Of a DNA stretch of 64,000 nucleotides, positions 45,870 through 54,823 are shown piece after piece (the first letter of the stretch is position 1; each line of letters starts with the position of its first letter). The notes beneath the pieces are model-generated. The model was given only the letters and a program-made list of their open reading frames with translations, searched no databases and was not told where the DNA came from. The stretch covers positions 186,001-250,000 of the forward strand of contig NZ_JAIEZP010000001.1 in NCBI RefSeq assembly GCF_019679475.1. The letters run 5' to 3'. Origin of the DNA: Hyphomonas sediminis. GTDB lineage: Bacteria; Pseudomonadota; Alphaproteobacteria; Caulobacterales; Hyphomonadaceae. The translations under genes were made by a program, and so were the position numbers.

Positions 45870-46634
45870 TTAGAGCATCGCCAGCGCCACGCGCTCCACG
45901 TCGCGCGGCTTCTTGAGGCTGACGGCCTCCAGAAGCGCGGCGGCGCGTGCCTGCATCACTCGGTCGAGGTCCGTTGCGGGAACCGTCCCGACCGCGGCAG
46001 TCAACGCCTCTTCGATCTCATGGCGGTATTTCTTTGCGTCCAGCGCCGCCAGCGCCCGCGCCCATTGCCAGCGCAGGCCAATGTCCTCAGGCGCCAGATG
46101 CACAGCTTCGCCGTAATGCCTGCGGGCTGATTTCATGCTGGCACCCATGATTGCGGCGCCAATCATGCCGCCCCGGCGCTCCACCTCCACATGCCAAACA
46201 GCCAGAAACCCATGCGCGTAGAAGTTCGCCGGGTCATCGGCGAGCACGCCTTCGGCAAGGGATTTGGAAAGCTCGCCAAAGCCGGTGCGGCTCGCCTCGC
46301 CCACCCCCATTGGTCGCAGGATCAGCGACAGCGCGATCGCTTTTTGCAAGCGGCCTTCTTCATGGCGCGGGTCGAGCTTCAGGGCAGCGTCCGCCTCGCC
46401 GAGAGCCTGCTCGATCAGGCTGCGGGGTGGTTCTTGCTCCCCGCACACGGCCTTTGCCAGCAGAGCACGCGCTCTCAGCGCATAGGCATCTGCGGTCAGC
46501 TCGCGACCAGCTTCGAAATAGGCAAGATCATATTCGCCGGTTCGGAATGCTTCTGAAGCTGTAACAATATCAGCGTGTGCCGGCAGCGCGGCCAGCAGCA
46601 GGAAAGCCGGTAGAATCAACCTGCGCGCAAGCAT
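45870..46634 (-). CDS. Exported TPR-like protein
   Basis: The 254-residue protein has a cleavable signal peptide (RRLILPAFLLLAALPAHADI, cut likely after AHA) and a helical, tetratricopeptide-like body: alternating segments such as EADAALKLDPRHEEGRLQKA and AEGVLADDPANFYAHGFLAV with the TPR-type P spacing. It probably acts in the periplasm as a scaffold; no specific partner is evident. The gene converges on trxB and is divergent from the FAD oxidoreductase, with about 50 bases to it. Confidence 0.7.
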   Translation of the reverse strand: MLARRLILPAFLLLAALPAHADIVTASEAFRTGEYDLAYFEAGRELTADAYALRARALLAKAVCGEQEPPRSLIEQALGEADAALKLDPRHEEGRLQKAIALSLILRPMGVGEASRTGFGELSKSLAEGVLADDPANFYAHGFLAVWHVEVERRGGMIGAAIMGASMKSARRHYGEAVHLAPEDIGLRWQWARALAALDAKKYRHEIEEALTAAVGTVPATDLDRVMQARAAALLEAVSLKKPRDVERVALAML

Positions 46635-46683
46635 TTCAACGCTATATTAGCGTGCAGACAGCCTTCCGGCGAGCGAGATCAGA

Positions 46684-47814
46684 ATGGCAGACAGTTTCGA
46701 TGCAGATGTGGTGGTAATCGGTGCAGGCGTGATCGGCCTTGCCAGCGGCCGGGCGCTCGCCCGTGCGGGCCGGGACGTCATCATTCTGGAAGCTGAAGAC
46801 CAGATCGCGATACACACCTCCTCGCGCAACTCTGAAGTCATCCATGCTGGCCTCTACTATCCGACCGGCAGCCTCAAGGCCCACCACTGCGTCAATGGCC
46901 GGCGGATGCTCTACGCCTATCTGGAAGCGCGCGGGATTACGGCGAGGCGGTGCGGCAAGCTCGTCGTCGCCGTTGGTGCCGGCGAGGCAGCCGAACTCGG
47001 CACGATCCTCGCCAGAGCAGAAGCAAACGGCGTTGAGGACCTGCGCCTGATTGACGGCGCTGAGGCCCATGCCATGGAGCCCGCCCTCAGCCCAGACATC
47101 GCCGCTGCCATCCATTCGCCCGTCTCGGGCATTTTTGACAGCCATGGCTATTTCCTGGCGCTGCAAGGCGAGCTGGAAGACGCTGGCGGCTCCATCGCGT
47201 TTGGCACGCCGGTTCTTTCCGGCGCGGTTGAGACGGGGCATGTCCGGCTTGAGACAGGCGGCGACAATCCGGCAACAATCCGCGCCAGAACGGTGATCAA
47301 CGCGGCTGGCCACCGCGCGGTCAATATTGCCAGCCTGATCGAAGGCCCTCACTCGGCCAACCTGCCGACCGCCTATTTCTGCAAGGGCAACTATTTCAGC
47401 GTCACGGGGCGCACCCCCTTCTCGCGCCTGATTTACCCCATGCCGAACACATCCAGCCTGGGCCTTCACCTCACGATCGATCTTTCGGGCCGTGGCCGCC
47501 TCGGCCCAGACGCAGACTGGCTGCCCGAAGGCGCATTCCCGCCCTTCGACTATACTGTTCACCCCGACCGGGCCGAGGTTTTCCACCAGCAAGTCACCCG
47601 CTACTGGCCAGGCCTGGAGCTTTCGCAGCTCACCCCGGATTATTCCGGCGTCAGGCCCAAAATCGTGCCGGAAGGGGCGCCATCGGGCGATTTCCGCATT
47701 GAAGGCCCCGAAACTCATGGCAGCGCTGGTTTGGTGAACCTTCTGGGGATAGAGAGCCCCGGCCTGACCTCTTCCCTGTCAATCGCAGATCATGTGTTGC
47801 AGCTAGCGGGATAG
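46684..47814 (+). CDS. FAD-dependent oxidoreductase, L-2-hydroxyglutarate oxidase-like
   Basis: A 376-residue DAO-type flavoprotein. The N-terminal Rossmann motif VVIGAGVIGLASGRALARAG binds FAD; the motif TSSRNSEVIHAGLYYPTGSL near residue 42, with HAG..Y, is typical of LhgO/YgaF-type L-2-hydroxyglutarate dehydrogenases; the C-terminal GLVNLLGIESPGLTSSL closes the FAD site. It probably oxidises a 2-hydroxy acid, passing electrons to quinone. Substrate is inferred by family likeness. A tRNA gene follows about 60 bases downstream. Confidence 0.85.
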   Translation: MADSFDADVVVIGAGVIGLASGRALARAGRDVIILEAEDQIAIHTSSRNSEVIHAGLYYPTGSLKAHHCVNGRRMLYAYLEARGITARRCGKLVVAVGAGEAAELGTILARAEANGVEDLRLIDGAEAHAMEPALSPDIAAAIHSPVSGIFDSHGYFLALQGELEDAGGSIAFGTPVLSGAVETGHVRLETGGDNPATIRARTVINAAGHRAVNIASLIEGPHSANLPTAYFCKGNYFSVTGRTPFSRLIYPMPNTSSLGLHLTIDLSGRGRLGPDADWLPEGAFPPFDYTVHPDRAEVFHQQVTRYWPGLELSQLTPDYSGVRPKIVPEGAPSGDFRIEGPETHGSAGLVNLLGIESPGLTSSLSIADHVLQLAG

Positions 47815-47871
47815 GGTGCTTGCGCGCCCCGCTTCCAATGTGTATCAGGCGCGTTCGCTGATGCGGCGTAG

Positions 47872-47948
47872 GGTTCGGTAGCTCAGCTGGTTAGAGCGCG
47901 CGACTCATAATCGCGAGGTCGAGAGTTCAAGTCTCTCCCGAACCACCA
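47872..47948 (+). tRNA. tRNA with CAU anticodon (Met, or lysidine-type Ile)
   Basis: A complete cloverleaf of 77 bases including encoded CCA: acceptor stem GGTTCGG/CCGAACC, D-arm GCTCAGCTGGTTAGAGC, anticodon stem CGCGA-CTCATAA-TCGCG (anticodon CAT), T-arm GAGAG-TTCAAGT-CTCTC. Discriminator is A. A CAU anticodon can read AUG (elongator Met) or, after lysidine modification, AUA (Ile); the anticodon arm is close to known Ile2 tRNAs, so the identity is left open. Confidence 0.95.
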
Positions 47949-48008
47949 ACGCCCTGCCGGCGATCCTTCCAGGCCCAGGCTGCAGCCTATTTGCCGAAGG
48001 ATCGCCTG

Positions 48009-50246
48009 ATGACGCCGACCAGTCCGAACGCCCCGGCCCGCAAGCCCCAGCGCCTGATCTACCTGGCCCTTGGCCTTCTGGCTCTCGCCTTTCCCTCCCT
48101 CGCCAAAGAGGCTGGACCGGAGCCTGCGCAGAAGCCCAAGATCGCGCTGGTCCTCTCCGGCGGCGGCGCGCTCGGCCTCTCCCATGTCGGTGCTATCCAG
48201 GAACTCGAAGCGATGGGCATCCGGCCCGACATCGTGGTGGGCACCTCGATGGGCGCGGTCATCGGCGGACTTTATGCCGCCGGCCTCAGCAGCGCGGAGC
48301 TGGAGACCGTGGTGGAACAGGCCAACTGGTCCGGCGTATTCAACCCCGCCCCGGAACGCGACAAGCTGACCTACCGCCAGAAGCAGCAGCAGGCAGACTT
48401 CCCCGGCACGGCAAGCCTTGGCGTTTCCGGCGCCGGCCTCCTTCTGCCGACGGGGGCGGTCTCCGACCAGGCACTGATGAAAGAGCTGCGCCGCTTCACC
48501 CCGGCAAAGATGGCGGTCAATGATTTTGACGATCTCGTCATCCCCTTCCGCGCGGTTGCCACCGACATCGCCACTGGCGAAGCGGTCGTCATCAGCTCGG
48601 GCGAGCTGCCGATGGCCATGCGCGCCTCGATGTCCGTGCCTGGCGTGTTCCCGGCCTTTGAACTCGACGACAAGCTGCTGGTCGATGGCGGCCTTGCCGC
48701 CAACATCCCGGTCAGCGTCGCGCGCGAGATGGGCGCAGACATTGTCATCGCCGTGTGGACACCGAACGAGCTCTTGCAGAAAAACCAGATCGGCTCGGTG
48801 GTTGATGTGCTCTCCCAGACCGTCAGCCTGCTGATCCTCGCAAACGAGCGCGCCGAGATTGCGGGCATGAAGCCGCAGGACGTTCTGGTCCGCGTCGACA
48901 CCGGCAAGATCGGCCCGACCGCCTTCACGCGCGGCAAGGATCTGATCGCCGCAGGGCGGAAGTCCATCCAGGCGCAAGCGGCCCAGCTTGCGCCGATTTC
49001 CGCAGGTCAGCCACCAATCTCCTATGCGGGTATCGGCGAGCAGGCTGCGCCGGTCATTTCCTTCGTGCGGATCGAAAACTCTTCCCGCCTCAACCAGTCC
49101 CTGCTTGAAACACGCATGTCGTCCGTTCTCGGCAAGCCGCTGGACACTGCAGATGTCAACGAAGCGCTCGACCGCATCTATGCGCTCGGGCCCTTCGAGC
49201 GGGTGGACTATACGGTTGCCGAGCAGGATGGCCTGACGGGCCTTGTCGTGCGCGCGGAAGATTCGCGCCGCAATGCTGGCCGCGTGCGCCTCGGTATGAT
49301 CGTCGATAACGACTTCAACACCGAGTCCGATGCTGCCGTCTCCATCGATTATCGTAGTGCTGCGCTCGACGCCTATGGATCGGAAATTCGCGCCATCGCA
49401 ACGATCGGCGATATCAACGAGCTGGGCCTGGAATATTTCCGCCTGCTGGAGCCGGAACAGAGCTGGTTTGCCGTTGCCCGCGGCGAGATTAAAAGTCGCC
49501 CTGTAAACCTCTATTCCAATAGCGGCTTCAAGACGGCTGGTTACGACCTGACCTATGGGCTTGTCGGTTTCGACGCCGGGCGCCAGTTTGGCAGCAATGC
49601 CGAATTCCGTATCGGGACTGAATTTGGAACGGGTCGCGCCAAGCTGAACGAAGGCACTGCGCCGCTTTCAGAGGTCGACATCGACATTGGCCGGGTCTTT
49701 GCTTCGGCAGGCCTCGACACGCTGGACGATCCCTTCTTCCCGAAGACCGGTTTCCGCGCCACGGCGCGCTGGACACACGGGTTTGAAGGCCTTGGGGACA
49801 ATGCCGACTACCAGACGCTTAGCGCCGCCGGCCTGAACGCCTTCAGCTTCGGCAAGAATACAGTGATCACCTCCTTCTCGGGCGGCACGCGACTGGCGGG
49901 TACGCCGCCGCTCGATACGCTCTACCGGATCGGCGGCCTGTTCAGCCTGTCGGGCTACCGGATGGAAGAACTGGCGGGCGAGAATTACGTGGCCGGGCGC
50001 CTGATCTACCGGCGCTCACTGGTCAACACTGAAGAGCTTCTGTTCGGCGTTCCTCTGTTCGTGGGCGGATCAGTTGAAGCAGGCGAAGTCTGGTCGCGCC
50101 CCGATGGGTTCGAATTTGATGACCTGCGCTTTGGCGGAAGTGTCTATGTTGGCGCCAACACAGCGCTTGGCCCGATCTACTTGGCTTTCGGGCGCTCCGA
50201 AGGCGGGCGCCAGTCGGCCTATTTGGTGATCGGCCGCTCGTTCTGA
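48009..50246 (+). CDS. Patatin-like phospholipase with POTRA and outer-membrane beta-barrel (type Vd-like)
   Basis: The 745-residue protein combines a signal peptide (LIYLALGLLALAFPSLA), a patatin lipase domain at about residues 40-240, a POTRA-like region near residues 340-410 and a C-terminal beta-barrel ending with YLVIGRSF. Lipase features: oxyanion GGGALGLSHVGA, nucleophile GTSMGAVIGG, catalytic aspartate in LLVDGGLAANIPV. The layout is that of PlpD-type patatin autotransporters. It would act at or outside the outer membrane on phospholipid. GAAGGA at the right spacing supports ATG 48009 (a TTG at 47991 is an alternative). Confidence 0.9.
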   Translation: MTPTSPNAPARKPQRLIYLALGLLALAFPSLAKEAGPEPAQKPKIALVLSGGGALGLSHVGAIQELEAMGIRPDIVVGTSMGAVIGGLYAAGLSSAELETVVEQANWSGVFNPAPERDKLTYRQKQQQADFPGTASLGVSGAGLLLPTGAVSDQALMKELRRFTPAKMAVNDFDDLVIPFRAVATDIATGEAVVISSGELPMAMRASMSVPGVFPAFELDDKLLVDGGLAANIPVSVAREMGADIVIAVWTPNELLQKNQIGSVVDVLSQTVSLLILANERAEIAGMKPQDVLVRVDTGKIGPTAFTRGKDLIAAGRKSIQAQAAQLAPISAGQPPISYAGIGEQAAPVISFVRIENSSRLNQSLLETRMSSVLGKPLDTADVNEALDRIYALGPFERVDYTVAEQDGLTGLVVRAEDSRRNAGRVRLGMIVDNDFNTESDAAVSIDYRSAALDAYGSEIRAIATIGDINELGLEYFRLLEPEQSWFAVARGEIKSRPVNLYSNSGFKTAGYDLTYGLVGFDAGRQFGSNAEFRIGTEFGTGRAKLNEGTAPLSEVDIDIGRVFASAGLDTLDDPFFPKTGFRATARWTHGFEGLGDNADYQTLSAAGLNAFSFGKNTVITSFSGGTRLAGTPPLDTLYRIGGLFSLSGYRMEELAGENYVAGRLIYRRSLVNTEELLFGVPLFVGGSVEAGEVWSRPDGFEFDDLRFGGSVYVGANTALGPIYLAFGRSEGGRQSAYLVIGRSF

Positions 50247-50250
50247 GCTG

Positions 50251-51882
50251 TCAGATCGCGTGAGCCTGCTTGCCAGGCGCGGCCGTCAGCAGCGTATCGG
50301 CCAGGGCTGCGACCAGCGTGCGTGGGCGGATCGGCTTTTCGATCAGGCCGGAAAAACCGAGCGCTTCGCAGGAGGCGCGCCGCTCCTCAGTTGCGTCCGC
50401 CGTCAGCGCCAGAACCGGGATCGGGGAATTTCGGCCCGGGCCAAAGCGCACGGCGCGCAGGACCGCCTCCCCGCCGCCACCGGGCATGTGAATGTCGGTT
50501 AGCACCGCCTGATAGCTGCGCAGGGAAAGGCGCTGGGCAGCAGCCTCTGCATCATTGACGCATTCGACGCGCCAGCCCGCCGCCAACAATGCCTCGCGGA
50601 TCACGAAAGCGGTTGTCTCATGGTCTTCGGCGACGAGAATTTCTCCGAGGTCAAACTTCCTTGAGGCGACGTGAAAAGCAGAATTCTCGACTGCCAGCCT
50701 CGGACCGGCTTTCTGCACCGGTACCGTAACCGTAAACAGGCAGCCGCCGCCAGAATTGTCGGCTACTGCAATCTCTCCGCCCAGGCGCCGCGTCAGCGCG
50801 CGCGCAATACTCAGGCCAAGGCCGGTGCCGCCATGTGTGGTGGAGGTCGTATCGTCGGCCTGCTCGAACTCTTCAAACAAGCGGGCCTTGTCTGCGTCGG
50901 AAATGCCGCGCCCGGTATCGGCAACAGTCATGACCAGCGAGAGGCCATCGCCTGCCGGAACAGTCGCCAGCTGAACGGTGACATGGCCGCGCTCTGTAAA
51001 CTTCACGGCATTGCTGACCAAATTGAACAGGATCTGACGCAGGCGTCCGGCGTCGCTCTCGATGCGCGCTTCGGCGTGGCGCGAGATAGCAATGCGCAGA
51101 CCCACGCGCTTGGCGTCGAGCTTGGGCTGCCAGAGATCGCGCGTTTCAGACGCAAACTGCCGCAGGTCGAAGGGCTGCATCATCACTGGAAGCTTGCCCG
51201 CCTCGAGCCGGGAAAGGTCCAGCAGATCGTTCAGCAGGCGCTCAAGATGCTGGCCACTATGGGAGATGGTTTCGGCAAGGCGCTTGGCTTCCCCGCCTGT
51301 CTGATCCTTCAGCAGGTCTGCCACGCCGAGAATGCCGGTGAGCGGCGTGCGGATTTCGTGGCCGACGAAAGCGAGGAAACGGGCGCGGCCATCAGCCAGG
51401 GCCTGCATCTTTGTTTTCATGTCCTCAATGCGGCGATTACTTGCCTGCTGGGCACGGGCGCGTGAGGCGTTCTCTTCGGCGACCGCCTTCAGGATCGCGG
51501 CGGAAGAGACGAGGCCCCGATACTGCCCCTCTTCCGTGACGATGACGCCGTCGGTGAGTGCGCTGGTGCCCTGCTCCGCCGCCTGCTTGGCGACAAGAGC
51601 AACCGGCAGGCTGCCGGAGGCAATGACCGGGCAAGGCGTGATCAGATGGTAAACCGGGCGGGCGGCATAAACATCGCGGCCATTGGGACCAGCCAGCGCT
51701 TCGGTGAGGCGCGCGCGGGTAACAAGGGCAATTTCCGGTTCATCGCCATCTTCCGCCTCGATGCGGACAGGCAGCGCAAACAGCGCAGTATCCGACAGGA
51801 ACAGAGAAAGCGCAGCCGCCCCGGTCGTGGTCGACGCAATGGGCGCTATGGGCAGGGCGATATCCTGAAGGCGTACGGGCAT
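50251..51882 (-). CDS. Hybrid histidine kinase with CBS-pair input domain
   Basis: A 543-residue cytosolic hybrid kinase without membrane segments. Residues ~5-140 look like a CBS-pair module (VLV-type TDGVIVTEEGQYRGLVSSAAIL), then a linker coiled coil, a HisKA domain with phospho-His in FVGHEIRTPLTGIL, an HATPase with NLVSNAVKFTE and GGTGLGLSIARAL, and a C-terminal receiver domain with LVAEDHETT, the phospho-acceptor in LTDIHMPGG and Lys in IEKPIRPR. CBS pairs often bind adenine nucleotides, so an energy-sensing input is possible. No response-regulator or Hpt gene adjoins. It converges on the patatin gene. Confidence 0.9.
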   Translation of the reverse strand: MPVRLQDIALPIAPIASTTTGAAALSLFLSDTALFALPVRIEAEDGDEPEIALVTRARLTEALAGPNGRDVYAARPVYHLITPCPVIASGSLPVALVAKQAAEQGTSALTDGVIVTEEGQYRGLVSSAAILKAVAEENASRARAQQASNRRIEDMKTKMQALADGRARFLAFVGHEIRTPLTGILGVADLLKDQTGGEAKRLAETISHSGQHLERLLNDLLDLSRLEAGKLPVMMQPFDLRQFASETRDLWQPKLDAKRVGLRIAISRHAEARIESDAGRLRQILFNLVSNAVKFTERGHVTVQLATVPAGDGLSLVMTVADTGRGISDADKARLFEEFEQADDTTSTTHGGTGLGLSIARALTRRLGGEIAVADNSGGGCLFTVTVPVQKAGPRLAVENSAFHVASRKFDLGEILVAEDHETTAFVIREALLAAGWRVECVNDAEAAAQRLSLRSYQAVLTDIHMPGGGGEAVLRAVRFGPGRNSPIPVLALTADATEERRASCEALGFSGLIEKPIRPRTLVAALADTLLTAAPGKQAHAI

Positions 51883-51960
51883 GGATGACCAGGCAATATG
51901 GTTAACGCCCGATCATCCCTAACAAGTGTTACCGTCCGGCAAACAATTCCGGTTTTGAGA

Positions 51961-52563
51961 TCACTCGATCTCGCTGCGATTGCGGATGATCTTGTTCACA
52001 AGGCCGTATTCCACAGCCTCTTCAGCGCTCATCCAGAAATCGCGGTCAGTGTCTTTCTTGATCTGCTCAAGCGACTTGCCGGTTGCGTCGGCGAAAATCT
52101 TGTTCAGGCGCTCGCGCATCTTGATGATTTCGCGGGCCTGGATTTCCACGTCCGTTGCCTGGCCGCCGACGCCGCCGCGGGGTTCATGCAGCAGGTAGCG
52201 GGTGTTGGGCAACGAGTAGCGGTTTTCTTTCTTGGCCGCCGCATAGATCAGCGCGCCCGCCGAAGCGACCCAGCCGGAGCCGAGCACTTTGACCGGGGCA
52301 GTGACGAACTTGATCATGTCGTGGATCATGTCGCCGCTTTCGACGTGACCGCCGGGGGACGAAAGGATCAGCAGGATCGGATCGTCGCTTTCTGCCGAAA
52401 GTGCCAGCATCCGCTCGCAGACCATGCGGGCCTGTTTGAAGTCGATGCCGCCCGTCAGCAGGATCGTGCGCGATTTGAACAGCGCATTTTCGACCAGCGC
52501 AGCGGGGTTTGCCGCCGGGGTGGTTTCTTTTTCGTCTTCATCATCAAGGCGGAAGGGGGTCAT
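51961..52563 (-). CDS. ClpP-like serine protease paralogue
   Basis: A 200-residue member of the ClpP family. Catalytic residues are in place: Ser101 in GSGWVASAGALIYA, His126 in YLLHEPRGG and Asp171 in KKDTDRDFW. The neighbourhood of the serine is altered (VASAGAL against the usual A-A-S-M-G-A-L in housekeeping ClpP), and the N-terminal MTPFRLDDEDEKE is a long acidic extension. No clpX or tig gene adjoins, so this is likely a second, non-canonical ClpP whose partner ATPase is unknown. The ATG at 52563 has GGAG-like sequence upstream. Confidence 0.88.
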   Translation of the reverse strand: MTPFRLDDEDEKETTPAANPAALVENALFKSRTILLTGGIDFKQARMVCERMLALSAESDDPILLILSSPGGHVESGDMIHDMIKFVTAPVKVLGSGWVASAGALIYAAAKKENRYSLPNTRYLLHEPRGGVGGQATDVEIQAREIIKMRERLNKIFADATGKSLEQIKKDTDRDFWMSAEEAVEYGLVNKIIRNRSEIE

Positions 52564-52750
52564 GCAGGCTCCGGAAAGGAATCTCTTTGAATTCAGGTCG
52601 TATAGGTGCGGTGCCAAGGGCGCCGGGTCAAGGCGCGCGGCTCACTATTCCCCAGCCGGGGGACGTACAATTCAGGGCCTGAGCGTGTCGGTTTGTGTAC
52701 TTTTGAGTACAAACGGGGACAAATCGGGTCATTTCGCGGACAGGGAGTGC

Positions 52751-54586
52751 CTATCCGGCGTCGGAAATGATCCGCGCAACGTCGCCCGCATAGGCCTGCG
52801 CCTTTTTCTCCCCCACCCCGCTGATTTCACGCAGGGCGTCGGCGCCGTCCGGACGCTCGCGGGCGATTTCGGCGAGGGTGCGGTCATGGAAGATGACGTA
52901 GGGCGGAACGCCCCGCTCCTTGGCGAGGCCCGTGCGCCAGGAACGCAGCGCCTCGAAGAGGGTGAAGTCGCGCTCCGACAGATCGGCCATGACGGCGACC
53001 TTGGCGGCCCCCTTGGAGCGGGCCTTGCGGCGTGTGGCGGCGGGGTCTTCCCGAAGCGAGACGGTGCGTTCCCCCCGGAACAGCGCCTTGGCGGCCTCGG
53101 CATCAGGCACGACGAGGACCGGGCGCATCGCTTCGCCGCCTTCGGCCACCAGATCTTCATAGAGCAGCGCATCGAACACACGGTTCCAGCCCTGACGGGG
53201 CAACTCCTTACCGATACCAAAGGTGGAGAGCGCCGAAAGGTCGGTATCGAAACTGTCCTTTGCCTCGCCCAGCAGATGCTGCACCAGCCGGCCCCGGCCA
53301 ATGCGCTGGCCGCAGCGCAGGACGGCGGAGACCGCCATCTGGGCATAACGGGACACATCGTGGCGCTGCCCCAACTCTCCCTTGCAGGCATCGCACACGC
53401 CGCAGGGTTCGACCGCCTCTTCGCCGAAATAGCGGCGGACAGCGGCGCGGCGGCATTCATCGCCATTGAAGAAGGCGAAGAGCTGTCGCGTCTTGGTGAG
53501 CTGGACGCGTTTGACCTCATCGGGCGCGTCGCTGGCATAGGTCCACTGCAGCGAGCGGTTCATGTCTGCCGGGCCATAGAGGGCGACGCCCTCGGCAGGC
53601 TCACCATCGCGCCCGCCCCGGCCGACTTCCTGCCAATAGGCTTCCAGCGTCTTGGGCGGATCGGCATGGATGACGAAGCGCACATCGGGTTTGTCGACGC
53701 CCATGCCGAAGGCGACGGTGGCGCACATCACCAGCCCCTCTTCCAGCAGGAAGCGGCGCTGGCGCGCAGCGCGGACCTCGGCGTCCAGCCCGGCATGATA
53801 GGCGAGCGAAGGCACGCCGGCTTTTTCCAGCGCTTCGGCCAGATCCTCCACGGCATTGCGGGTGGCGGCATAGACGATGCCGCTGGCCCCTGCCCGCGCG
53901 CGGACGAGCTGAACGACCCGGGCCGTGCGATTGCTCTCCTTGGGCTCTGCCGAAAGGATGAGATTGGGGCGATCAAAGCTGGCGACGTGAACGGCGGGAT
54001 TGGTGAGATCGAGCTGGGCGAGGATATCGTCGCGCGTGCGGTTGTCAGCTGTGGCGGTCACCGCAAGGCGGGGCACGCCGCTGAACAGGGATTTGAGCCG
54101 GCCAAGGGCGCGGTAATCGGGGCGGAAATCATGGCCCCACTGGCTGACGCAGTGCGCTTCATCGACTGCGATCAGCGAGACCTGCATCCGGGCGAGCCGG
54201 TCTGCCAGGCCCGAGCCGAGCCCTTCGGGCGAGACATAGAGCAGGTCCATCTCTCCGCGCGCAGCCGCATCCAGCGCGGCAGTGCGGGCGTTGAAATCCA
54301 TCGAGCTGTCGAGGCGTTCGGCGCGCACGCCCGCAAGCTTCAGCGCGTCCACCTGATCGGCCATCAGCGCGATCAGCGGCGAGACGACAATGCCGACGCC
54401 TTCGCGCAGCAGCGCCGGGATCTGATAGCAGAGCGACTTGCCCCCGCCGGTCGGCAACACGGCGAGGCCATCGCGCCCGGCCAGCGTATCGGCAATCACC
54501 GCCTCCTGCAGCCCGCGAAAGGCATCATAGCCATAGACACGCTTCAGCAGCGCGCGGGCATCGGCAAGGGTGGGCGGAGACGACAT
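52751..54586 (-). CDS. recQ: ATP-dependent DNA helicase RecQ
   Basis: The 611-residue helicase has motif I LPTGGGKSLCYQIPAL, motif II DEAHCVSQWGHDFRPDYRAL, motif V/VI FGMGVDKPDVRFVIHADPP ... YWQEVGRGGRDG, the zinc-binding CGVCDACKGE, an RQC region and a C-terminal HRDC domain (FTLFEALRSWRTGLAKERGV). It unwinds 3'-5' and aids recombination and fork repair. Length and order match E. coli-type RecQ. Start ATG 54586 fits. Gene is isolated, upstream of the ClpP-like gene by about 190 bases. Confidence 0.97.
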   Translation of the reverse strand: MSSPPTLADARALLKRVYGYDAFRGLQEAVIADTLAGRDGLAVLPTGGGKSLCYQIPALLREGVGIVVSPLIALMADQVDALKLAGVRAERLDSSMDFNARTAALDAAARGEMDLLYVSPEGLGSGLADRLARMQVSLIAVDEAHCVSQWGHDFRPDYRALGRLKSLFSGVPRLAVTATADNRTRDDILAQLDLTNPAVHVASFDRPNLILSAEPKESNRTARVVQLVRARAGASGIVYAATRNAVEDLAEALEKAGVPSLAYHAGLDAEVRAARQRRFLLEEGLVMCATVAFGMGVDKPDVRFVIHADPPKTLEAYWQEVGRGGRDGEPAEGVALYGPADMNRSLQWTYASDAPDEVKRVQLTKTRQLFAFFNGDECRRAAVRRYFGEEAVEPCGVCDACKGELGQRHDVSRYAQMAVSAVLRCGQRIGRGRLVQHLLGEAKDSFDTDLSALSTFGIGKELPRQGWNRVFDALLYEDLVAEGGEAMRPVLVVPDAEAAKALFRGERTVSLREDPAATRRKARSKGAAKVAVMADLSERDFTLFEALRSWRTGLAKERGVPPYVIFHDRTLAEIARERPDGADALREISGVGEKKAQAYAGDVARIISDAG

Positions 54587-54823
54587 GACCCCCGCCTTCT
54601 GAGGAGATGCGGGGGCAAGGGCAAGAGGCGGGCGACAGGACTGGCGCCGCCCCCCTCGCCTGCCGGCTCAGCCGGAAGGGCGTGTGGATCTGCACGGCCC
54701 AGGACCAGACCTGACCTCAACGCAGACATTTGACACCCTAAAGCGCAATAAATGCGTTGCACCACCTGACCTACAGAGTGAAATATGTTTAATGATGTTT
54801 TTCTGTCGGGAAGGGGACCCCGA

